The notes beneath the pieces were generated by a model. It saw nothing but the letters and a program-made list of their open reading frames with translations. It was not told where the DNA came from and made no database searches. Positions 1 through 5,245 of a DNA stretch of 5,871 nt are shown here, one piece after another. Origin of the DNA: XYB1-FULL-44-23 sp964441445 (GTDB lineage Bacteria; Patescibacteriota; Microgenomatia; CAZETR01; Amesbacteraceae); the NCBI GenBank assembly GCA_964441445.1, contig CAYTYO010000036.1:1-5871 (forward strand), read 5' to 3'. How positions within the stretch are numbered: the stretch's first letter is position 1; each line of letters starts with the position of its first letter. Made by a program: the position numbers and the translations under genes.

Positions 1-294
1 CTGCGGTCGTTGGAAAACGAACTCGCCTCTGCCCTATCCCAAGCGGACGAGGTGCTCGTCTCCGCCATTTTTGCCTCCCGCGAAAGTGACCCAGGTAATT
101 ATTCGGGAAAAGACATTGTCGCAGCCATCAATTCCGGTAGGCCGGCGAAACTTAACCCAGCTGTCTACATTCCCGACTTTGAAACCATTGTTTCTGAGTT
201 AAAAGCCCGTTCACTTCAAAACACTGTCATCTTGGTCATGGGATCCGGCAATAGCCATCATCTTTCCCGCAACATTTTTGCAGCATTAGATTAA
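1..294 (+). CDS. murC: UDP-N-acetylmuramate--L-alanine ligase (MurC), C-terminal part
   Basis: The frame is open from the first base, so the start and the ATP-binding centre lie outside the window; 97 residues remain. They match the C-terminal (Rossmann-like) domain of MurC: an 'ADEVLVSAIFASRES' stretch corresponding to the family's 'aD.v.l..iY.ArE' region, then a segment 'GKDIVAAINSGRP', and the closing strand-turn 'VILVMGSGNSHHLSRNIF', equivalent to the MurC 'D.vl.mGAG.i..l...l' ending. MurC joins L-alanine to UDP-MurNAc using ATP in the cytoplasm, the first amino-acid addition of the peptidoglycan stem. The TTG at 10 is an internal codon, not a start. The placement upstream of murL and a murD-type gene supports MurC over other Mur ligases, though Mpl or another Mur ligase cannot be fully excluded from the tail alone. 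Confidence 0.78.
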   Translation: MRSLENELASALSQADEVLVSAIFASRESDPGNYSGKDIVAAINSGRPAKLNPAVYIPDFETIVSELKARSLQNTVILVMGSGNSHHLSRNIFAALD

Positions 295-300
295 GCAATC

Positions 301-315
301 CTGTTTGCCAAACAG
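301..315. repeat. Short perfect inverted repeat after murC, overlapping a -35 box
   Basis: CTGTTT-GCC-AAACAG forms a perfect 6-bp stem with a 3-base loop, starting six bases after the murC stop. It is not followed by a T run, so it is a poor intrinsic terminator. It covers the TTGCCA proposed as the -35 box at 305-310, which would suit an operator. This is an inference from position only; a repeat this short can arise by chance. Confidence 0.35.
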
Positions 316-334
316 CAGAAGAAAGACATATATT
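305..334 (+). promoter_or_regulatory. Sigma70-type promoter for the membrane-protein gene
   Basis: TTGCCA (305-310) and TATATT (329-334) are each one base away from the consensus boxes and are separated by 18 bp. Seven bases separate the -10 box from the ATG at 342, so transcription starting at the usual distance would begin at or next to the start codon, giving a leaderless message. This is the only promoter in the window with both boxes convincingly present. Confidence 0.55.
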
Positions 335-341
335 CTATATT

Positions 342-695
342 ATGTTGGACGGATGGTCACTTCTCAAAGAAACTGTTATCTGGATTTTGTTTATCGTTTT
401 CTGTCGGGCTCTCTGGAAACAGGTAAACCCCTCCCCCAAACGGGGCAGACCGTCCCGTAATCCGTCCGCAACCGGCAAATGGTATTTGCCCGACCCGAAA
501 TCGGCATTAATTATTGCCGGCTGGTTACTGATTATTTCTTTTCCGACGCTGTTCTCAGTCGCCTGGTACTCGCTCTGGATTGTTTTCCTGATTGTAATCT
601 GCCTGGCACTGATCTGGTATGTAGGTTCGAGGTTCGTTTCCGGCTGGTCCGTTACTCTCGAAAAAGACCCACACCCTCGGAAAAAGCACTCTTAA
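342..695 (+). CDS. Small tryptophan-rich membrane protein, probably truncated by frameshift
   Basis: I do not recognise this 117-residue protein. Hydrophobic segments at about residues 11-25, 54-71 and 73-95 predict three membrane helices, with a basic, proline-rich loop near residues 26-45 (PSPKRGRPSRNPS) between the first two; the positive charge suggests the loop is cytoplasmic. Nine tryptophans are present. Codon choice resembles the flanking genes, supporting a real gene. The stop at 693-695 appears to be the result of a one-base loss: adding one A to the A5 run at 681-685 opens the frame into another hydrophobic helix (see the entry at 681-837). Lying between murC and murL it may be a cell-envelope protein, but that is association only. 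The ATG at 342 is chosen because a good promoter ends seven bases upstream. Confidence 0.6.
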   Translation: MLDGWSLLKETVIWILFIVFCRALWKQVNPSPKRGRPSRNPSATGKWYLPDPKSALIIAGWLLIISFPTLFSVAWYSLWIVFLIVICLALIWYVGSRFVSGWSVTLEKDPHPRKKHS

Positions 696-837
696 TTTTA
701 CCCTCCGCATTTTTAACTCTCTTAGCGGTTCTTGTTACACCAACGTCCCGCTCACCACTTGGATAACCGTATCCTTTTGGATGAGTGGTACCGATTTGAT
801 TTCACTCATAGCCTGTTATCTTGCTTCCCGAGTATAA
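681..837 (+). other. Frameshifted continuation of the membrane-protein gene
   Basis: After the stop at 695, protein-like sequence continues in the other two frames. Adding one A to the A5 run (681-685) enters the frame 'ALLILPSAFLTLLAVLVTP', a clear membrane helix. Adding one C to the CCC at 747-749 then enters the frame 'LTTWITVSFWMSGTDLIS' and 'LIACYLASRV', a further hydrophobic, Trp-containing helix, ending at TAA 835-837. With both bases restored, 342-837 would encode 165 residues with about five helices and stop 11 bases before murL. Both breaks are at single-base runs, so sequencing or assembly error is likely; a decaying gene or slippage is also possible. The alternative is that this is a 153-base intergenic spacer and the hydrophobic readings are chance. 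Confidence 0.5.
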
Positions 838-838
838 T
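833..838 (+). promoter_or_regulatory. Candidate -10 box for murL
   Basis: A perfect TATAAT lies ten bases before the murL ATG at 849. No convincing -35 hexamer is found 16-19 bases upstream and there is no TGn extension, so the promoter is weakly supported by itself. The box contains the TAA (835-837) that ends the restored membrane-protein frame. Its spacing resembles that of the other candidate -10 boxes in this window. Confidence 0.4.
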
Positions 839-848
839 TAACCTAGCC

Positions 849-2156
849 ATGGATTACAACGAACTCCGCCGCCGATATCCCAACTTTACCTACCTTAATT
901 TCACCCGCTCCATCTCGGGAAACCGGCTTCACGCTACTTTCCGCTACTCGCTCACCCCCGATCTGAACTTCACCCATAAAGTTACCTTCATTTTCCCCCA
1001 TCCTGTTACCGATCAAGACGGTCTTGATAATTTGGTCTTCCACCTCGGGTTATCGGAAATGTTTTCCTACTGGAAACTTACCTGCTCCCCCATAGTTGAT
1101 ATTCAGGCCGGAAAATTGTTCCCCGACCAAATTGCTTTTTGGCATAAATTATTTCTCAAGGGCATGGGGGAATACTATTACAAAAACCAAATTAATTTCA
1201 CCTTGGCCGATTTCCTCACCTTAAAAAACTCTGCAGACGCTGAAATTGCCCCTATCCACGAACAAGATTCATTATCGCCCAAACAGGTTTTAGTCCCCAT
1301 CGGTGGTGGCAAAGATTCCCTTGTTACCTTAGAGCTTCTCCGCCCACACTTCGACATTCTGCCTTTCATTGTTAATCCCGTTCCGGCTATAAATCCCCTT
1401 CTCTCCGTCGCCCAAATCCCATCAGGCGTTATGGTTGAAAGAATCTTAGATCCGCAATTATTAGACTTAAACAAACGCGGTTTTCTTAACGGCCATGTGC
1501 CAATCTCCGCCTTTTACGCCTTCGCCTCAGTCTTATCAGCATATGTTTCCAAAACAAAATATATCGCCTTCTCCAATGAAAGCAGTAGTAATGAGGGGAA
1601 TACGCTGTATTTAGGTGAGGAGATAAATCACCAGTATTCCAAATCCCAGGAGTTTGAGCTGGATCTGTCGACGTATCTTCACGACCTCGTTCCGGATCTG
1701 TCATATTTCTCCTTCCTCCGCCCCCTTTCGGAACTCCAGATCGCCAAAATTTTCTCTCGCCTTTCCCAATATTTCCCCGTCTTCACCAGCTGCAATACCA
1801 ATTTTAAATTAGACCCCGCTGCCCATCCGCAAGCCGGGGCTCTCTGGTGTAAAACTTGTCCCAAATGTGTTTCCACCGCTCTCTTATTAGCTTGTTTTGT
1901 AGGTAAACCCGGCATAACAGCAATTATGGGCGCTTATCCACCGAATCTCCCGGAAAATCAATCCATTGTCGACGACCTGTTAGGTAAAAACCCGGTCAAA
2001 CCTTTTGAATGTGTGCTGACAAGGGCCGAAGCCAATGCTGCGTGGGAAGCGGTAGAGTTAGGCCAACCGGCCAGTCTTAACTCCCTGCTTACCCATCTCA
2101 CCCCCAGTCCCAATCTTCCCGACCGGTTCGCGGCCCTGCTACCACCCGCAGTATAA
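849..2156 (+). CDS. murL: UDP-N-acetylmuramoyl-L-alanyl-L-glutamate epimerase (MurL)
   Basis: This 435-residue protein fits the MurL family in length and layout. MurL inverts the terminal L-Glu of UDP-MurNAc-L-Ala-L-Glu to D-Glu in an ATP- and Mg-dependent reaction, thought to pass through an adenylated carboxylate and to release AMP and PPi. Visible marks are a PP-loop 'PIGGGKDSLVT' (residues 150-160, the SGGxDS ATP-pyrophosphatase motif), the family-like 'SNESSSNEGN' at 242-251 followed by 'HQYSKSQEFE' at 261-270, and a cysteine cluster 'WCKTCPKC' (333-340; Cys334, 337, 340). The N-terminal third is a separate beta-rich region. The ATG at 849 is preferred over an upstream TTG at 732: it gives the family's usual length, and the added residues would overlap the probable end of the preceding membrane gene. 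A MurD2-type ligase two genes downstream strongly supports the call. No Shine-Dalgarno sequence precedes the start. Confidence 0.87.
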   Translation: MDYNELRRRYPNFTYLNFTRSISGNRLHATFRYSLTPDLNFTHKVTFIFPHPVTDQDGLDNLVFHLGLSEMFSYWKLTCSPIVDIQAGKLFPDQIAFWHKLFLKGMGEYYYKNQINFTLADFLTLKNSADAEIAPIHEQDSLSPKQVLVPIGGGKDSLVTLELLRPHFDILPFIVNPVPAINPLLSVAQIPSGVMVERILDPQLLDLNKRGFLNGHVPISAFYAFASVLSAYVSKTKYIAFSNESSSNEGNTLYLGEEINHQYSKSQEFELDLSTYLHDLVPDLSYFSFLRPLSELQIAKIFSRLSQYFPVFTSCNTNFKLDPAAHPQAGALWCKTCPKCVSTALLLACFVGKPGITAIMGAYPPNLPENQSIVDDLLGKNPVKPFECVLTRAEANAAWEAVELGQPASLNSLLTHLTPSPNLPDRFAALLPPAV

Positions 2157-2157
2157 T
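2152..2157 (+). promoter_or_regulatory. Candidate -10 box for the HIT gene
   Basis: A perfect TATAAT spans the murL stop codon (TAA 2154-2156) and ends nine bases before the ATG at 2167, or six before the TTG at 2164. No clear -35 box was found, and the sequence lies in GC-richer surroundings. It could give an internal promoter for the HIT-murD2 pair, or simply reflect a GTA-TAA codon pair followed by T. Confidence 0.33.
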
Positions 2158-2166
2158 GTCCCGTTG

Positions 2167-2601
2167 ATGGGCAAAGACATTTGTGCGTTTTGCGGCATAG
2201 CTGAAAAAACGGTTCCCACCGATCAGTTTTATTTTAAATCCGGTATTCATGGTGTCCTGGCCAAACCCCCGACCTCCCTAGGCCATGTCATAGTTTTCCC
2301 CGAACAGCATGTTCTTAATCTCTCCGACCTGTCGGAAAAAGAATTATCCGAGTTCATCCGTGCTGTAGGTTTAGTCGAACTGGCTTTACTTACCCAGCTT
2401 AGAAGAGACCGGGCCATTAATCTTAAAAGCGGTGGTTTTGAACCCCATCTGCATTTGCACATCTACGCCGTCGATCAGGCCACTTCCTGGGAGACAATTA
2501 AAACCATGTTCGAAAATACGGCCGAACTATTGCCGACTGACCAGCAAAGACAAACTCTCCTGCTACAATTAAGAGAACATTTGAATTATGCGGATACTTG
2601 A
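2167..2601 (+). CDS. HIT-family nucleotide hydrolase/transferase
   Basis: The 144-residue product is a histidine-triad protein: it has the His-x-His-x-His-xx signature as 'HLHLHIYAV' (His94, 96, 98), a preceding 'LAKPPTSLGHVIVFPEQHV' core (residues 31-49) typical of HIT folds, and a 'CAFC' pair (Cys6, Cys9) that with His48 and His94 could bind zinc as in Hint-like members. HIT proteins split or transfer nucleoside monophosphates from adenylates, phosphoramidates or dinucleotides through the central-triad histidine. The GQ that usually precedes the triad is GG here (89-90). The gene starts ten bases after murL and its end overlaps murD2 by 14 bases, so it is probably co-translated with the ligase. 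Either TTG 2164 or ATG 2167 could be the start; I chose ATG. The substrate is unknown. Confidence 0.85.
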   Translation: MGKDICAFCGIAEKTVPTDQFYFKSGIHGVLAKPPTSLGHVIVFPEQHVLNLSDLSEKELSEFIRAVGLVELALLTQLRRDRAINLKSGGFEPHLHLHIYAVDQATSWETIKTMFENTAELLPTDQQRQTLLLQLREHLNYADT

Positions 2602-3865
2602 CCTCATCTCTAAACAGGACAAAGTCTTAATCTTAGGCTTCGCCCGCGAAGGTCAGTCGACCTTAAAATTTCTTAAAACCAAATTTCCACTCCTCCAAAT
2701 TGACACCGCTGATCAAAAAGATGATCCCAACTATCTTGCCCGTCTTCAGGACTATCAACTGGTAATAAAAACTCCGGGCATCAGCCCCCATAAACCCGAA
2801 ATCGAAGCCGCCAAAAAAGCCGGTGTAGTATTTACCTCCCACATGCAGATTTTTTTAGAAGCTTGTCCGTCGCAAAAAACCATCGGAGTTTCCGGCACTA
2901 AAGGTAAAAGCACCACTACGTCGTTAATTTATGCCTTGCTGTCGGCTCACCACCTCCCGGCAGTCTTAGTGGGCAACATCGGCACCCCGGCCTTAGATTT
3001 TTTACCTGAAATTACTGCCGATACCTGGGTGGTCATGGAATTATCTTCATATCAGCTCATGGAACTATCTGTCAGTCCTCACATTGCCGTCATGCAAAAT
3101 ATCTTTCCTGATCACCTTGATTATCATCTTGATTTTGCCGAATATGTGTCTGCCAAACAAAATCTGGTCCGCTACCAATCCGACCAAGATCTTTTTATCT
3201 ACAACTCGGCAAACGACTTATGTCTGCAAACGGCGGCACTTACAGTTGCTAAAAAAATCCCCTTCACTGTGGCAGACTTCCCGCAAGTTATTCATACTCA
3301 GCTATTAGGCATTCACAATCGGTTGAATATTCTTCCCTCCTGGATAATCGCCCAAAATCTTCATCTTCCGGAGGAAATCAGTCTCCAGGCTATTGCTGAT
3401 TTTTCGCCCCTGGACACCCGACTCAACAAGGTAGCCGTCATTAATGGAGTTGAGTTTTACGAGGACACACTGGCGACTATTCCCGAAGCCACTATCGCTG
3501 CCATCTCCGCGCTTCAGCCTAGTGTAACCACCCTGATTGCCGGTGGCCATGATCGGAAACAAAATTACTCCGAATTAGCCAAAAAAATCCTTGATAGCAA
3601 CATAAAAACTCTTATTGTTTTTCCTTCCACCGGTCCCCGCATCTGGTCGGAAATCACGTCCATTAACCCCCAATCCGGCATCACCTACTTTTACACCGAA
3701 AGTATGCAGGATGCGGTAAAACTGGCACTGGATCACACTGTATCAGGTCAAATTGTGCTGCTTTCCCCTGCCGCGCCCTCCTTCACCCTCTTCAAAGACT
3801 ATCGGGATGAAAGCCAACAATATCGACAACACCTGCAACTTCTATCCGGCACCTCTTCAGTTTAA
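2588..3865 (+). CDS. murD2: UDP-N-acetylmuramoyl-L-alanine--L-glutamate ligase, MurD2 type
   Basis: This 425-residue Mur ligase has all three domains. Visible marks are the ATP loop 'GVSGTKGKSTT' (residues 100-110), 'ELSSYQL' (151-157), 'NIFPDHLDYH' (171-180), the lysine normally carbamylated (Lys190 in 'VSAKQNL'), 'GIHNRLN' (241-247), and 'LLSPAAPSFTLFKDYRD' (391-407). In ordinary D-Glu-adding MurD the C-terminal substrate motif reads roughly 'NDSKATN'; here it is 'YEDTLATIPEAT' (291-302), followed by 'GGHDRKQNY' (319-327). From memory, the lost Lys and the '(S/T)xxTxPEA' form match MurD2 enzymes that add L-Glu and partner with MurL. The usual His-Arg before the motif is Thr277-Arg278. ATP-dependent ligation occurs in the cytoplasm. 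The start overlaps the HIT gene by 14 bases. An ordinary MurD with D-Glu specificity remains possible, but murL two genes upstream argues against it. Confidence 0.82.
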   Translation: MRILDLISKQDKVLILGFAREGQSTLKFLKTKFPLLQIDTADQKDDPNYLARLQDYQLVIKTPGISPHKPEIEAAKKAGVVFTSHMQIFLEACPSQKTIGVSGTKGKSTTTSLIYALLSAHHLPAVLVGNIGTPALDFLPEITADTWVVMELSSYQLMELSVSPHIAVMQNIFPDHLDYHLDFAEYVSAKQNLVRYQSDQDLFIYNSANDLCLQTAALTVAKKIPFTVADFPQVIHTQLLGIHNRLNILPSWIIAQNLHLPEEISLQAIADFSPLDTRLNKVAVINGVEFYEDTLATIPEATIAAISALQPSVTTLIAGGHDRKQNYSELAKKILDSNIKTLIVFPSTGPRIWSEITSINPQSGITYFYTESMQDAVKLALDHTVSGQIVLLSPAAPSFTLFKDYRDESQQYRQHLQLLSGTSSV

Positions 3866-3906
3866 TATCATCTGCTTTATTAGTATTAGTTCGGGTTAGG
3901 AAAAAA

Positions 3907-4515
3907 TTATATCTCTGAACCAACTGACTGCTGAATTAGCCGGATTGTCTCTTCCGGATAAATAGCCAGTATTGTCTGTATTCCCAACTTCTCAGCCGGT
4001 TCTAAATTTGCTTCCATGTCGTCTACAAATACACATTCTTCCGCCCGCAATTTTTCTGCTTCCAGTAGATTTGTATAAGCCCTGATATCAGGTTTGTAAT
4101 ACCCCGTTTCTGCAGACAGATATAACTTATCAAACATGTCGTACCACCCGTTATCCCGGGCGATTTTCATATGCGGTGGTATGGCATTTGACAGCACAAT
4201 GCATCGTATTCCTTTTGCTTTCAATTCTGCTACTAAGTCTGCCATGCCGGGAATTAACCGGGAATTTTTCCGCGCCTTCTCACTCCACAGTTCCAGCCAG
4301 TTATTGGGTCGGGGTTTTCCGGTCAGTTCAGACACTTCCCGCCAATAACCGTCTTCATCGATAAGCCCCGTCGCCATTTTCTGAACTACCGGACCGTGCA
4401 GTCGCTTAAATGTTTCCTTATCCTGCCCCATTGCCGCGGCAATTTCAGCCGTTGAACCTGTATCTGTGATGTCCACAATTACCCCACCGAAATCAAAAAT
4501 TACTGCGTTTATCAT
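3907..4515 (-). CDS. HAD-superfamily hydrolase, subfamily IA (phosphatase)
   Basis: The 202-residue protein carries the four HAD motifs: 'VIFDFGGVIVD' (nucleophile Asp8, motif I), 'VLSNA' (Ser109-Asn110, motif II), Lys141 in 'YYKPD' (motif III) and 'VFVDDMEANL' (Asp165-Asp166, motif IV). The second Asp of the DxD is Gly10, as in the IA branch that includes YihX (a glucose-1-phosphate phosphatase, DLGNV) and the N-terminal domain of epoxide hydrolases. A helical cap of about 75 residues (about 16-90) lies between motifs I and II, giving normal family length. Its ATG overlaps the TGA of pgeF by four bases (ATGA), which indicates translational coupling. The substrate cannot be read from the sequence; a sugar phosphate or nucleotide would fit. 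The gene converges on murD2. Confidence 0.85.
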   Translation of the reverse strand: MINAVIFDFGGVIVDITDTGSTAEIAAAMGQDKETFKRLHGPVVQKMATGLIDEDGYWREVSELTGKPRPNNWLELWSEKARKNSRLIPGMADLVAELKAKGIRCIVLSNAIPPHMKIARDNGWYDMFDKLYLSAETGYYKPDIRAYTNLLEAEKLRAEECVFVDDMEANLEPAEKLGIQTILAIYPEETIRLIQQSVGSEI

Positions 4516-5210
4516 TCTTTCATCATCACCACTACTCCAAACCGGCCTTCCGGTTCGCCGGTCCGTTTGCTCCGATAGTGGGAAAAATAACGCTTATCGG
4601 ATATTGTGTCTATTCCGCTGTCCTCTATGTTTGTCTTTTTTATGCCGCTTATCACCAGCTGCTTTTTTAAATATCCGGCCAGATCAACGTGCATTCTCCC
4701 CTGCCGGGTTTCTAAAAACTCCTGCCAATCAGGCATTCTTCTTTGCACTACTTCATCAGGCTCCCAAATATACGAATCCTTTCGTGCCCCCGGCCCGATC
4801 CACACTTGGATATTATCAACATTGCCGCCTGCTTCCGCCATTTTAGCAATCATTTTCTCAGCCAGTTTCAGATCAATGCCTTTATACCCCAAATGTACCA
4901 GCGCTAATATTTTCATTTCCGGTTCATACATTATTACCGGAAAACAATCACCGACCACCATCCACAACCCCAAGCCCGCAGCTCGGGTTATTAATCCGTC
5001 ACCCTCAAAGTAAACTCCCTTATCATGTTTCTTTACTTCGTTTATCTCTGCTCCGGACAGCAGGGATCCCAACACCACATCTTTCCAGTTAATTCCTAAT
5101 TTATTTACAAATTTAATCCGGTTTTCTTCTACTTCTTCAAATCTGCCCCAGTTTTCCGACATGTTTCCGTCCTGCATATTTGATACTCCCCAAATTAATT
5201 TGCCGTTCAT
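4512..5210 (-). CDS. pgeF: Peptidoglycan editing factor PgeF / laccase-domain (YfiH) protein, altered active site
   Basis: This 232-residue protein aligns along the whole YfiH/DUF152 family: the opening 'IWGVSNMQDGNMS' parallels '.hGfs.r.GG.S', followed by 'EGDGLIT' (69-75), 'VVGDCFPVIMYEP' (85-97, Cys89), 'LVHLGYKGI' (104-112, His106), 'WIGPGARKDSYI' (137-148), and 'SGIDTISDKRYFSHYRS' (198-214). Family members hydrolyse UDP-MurNAc-L-Ser, undoing MurC misincorporation, and some act on purine nucleosides. The first of the three usual ligands (His of 'QVHG') is Ser52 here ('LLSG'), while Cys89 and His106 remain; the later family cysteines are also replaced (Ser146, Asp201, Ser204). The start at 5210 matches the family N-terminus and follows a -10 box seven bases away. 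Altered chemistry or loss of activity is possible. Confidence 0.8.
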   Translation of the reverse strand: MNGKLIWGVSNMQDGNMSENWGRFEEVEENRIKFVNKLGINWKDVVLGSLLSGAEINEVKKHDKGVYFEGDGLITRAAGLGLWMVVGDCFPVIMYEPEMKILALVHLGYKGIDLKLAEKMIAKMAEAGGNVDNIQVWIGPGARKDSYIWEPDEVVQRRMPDWQEFLETRQGRMHVDLAGYLKKQLVISGIKKTNIEDSGIDTISDKRYFSHYRSKRTGEPEGRFGVVVMMKE

Positions 5211-5217
5211 CTTTTTG

Positions 5218-5223
5218 ATTATA
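5218..5223 (-). promoter_or_regulatory. Candidate -10 box for pgeF, giving a leaderless start
   Basis: On the minus strand TATAAT occupies 5223-5218 and is followed by seven bases and then the ATG at 5210. Initiation seven bases after the box would place the first nucleotide at the start codon. The best -35 candidate 17 bp upstream (TGAGCA) matches consensus at only three positions. Confidence 0.42.
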
Positions 5224-5232
5224 CATACCCGA

Positions 5233-5238
5233 TATAAT
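5233..5238 (+). promoter_or_regulatory. Candidate -10 box for the GlmU-like gene
   Basis: TATAAT at 5233-5238 ends seven bases before the ATG at 5246, which suggests a leaderless message. It is the mirror of the TATAAT used on the other strand nine bases away, so the two promoters overlap back to back. No strong -35 hexamer was found. In-frame ATGs at 5237 and 5240 overlap or abut the box and could not be used by a transcript starting at the normal distance. Confidence 0.42.
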
Positions 5239-5245
5239 GATGCTC

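Noticed and set aside
301..330. Intrinsic terminator after murC
   Set aside because: The stem has only six pairs and is followed by CAGAAGAAAG rather than a T run.
479..766. Separate 95-residue gene in a second frame over the membrane protein
   Set aside because: Its first two-thirds are an overlapping shadow of the membrane gene; only the last hydrophobic part looks real and is better explained by a frameshift.
732..848. In-frame upstream extension of murL starting at TTG 732 (39 extra residues)
   Set aside because: The added residues look unlike the MurL N-terminus, the ATG at 849 gives normal family length, and another frame of this stretch looks like the lost end of the membrane protein.
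1178..1915. Three minus-strand ORFs across murL
   Set aside because: They are antisense to conserved murL motifs (PP-loop, SNESSSNEG, WCKTC) and have no recognisable content.
2599..2601. TGA read as glycine (code 25, Gracilibacteria-like)
   Set aside because: TGA ends the HIT protein and pgeF at natural family lengths and no gene needs TGA read-through.
3878..3889. Tandem TATTAG repeat between convergent genes
   Set aside because: Two copies of an AT-rich hexamer are too few and simple to mean anything.
4136..5013. Plus-strand ORFs antisense to the HAD and pgeF genes
   Set aside because: The minus strand holds full-length HAD and YfiH-family motifs with a four-base start/stop overlap, so these are shadows.
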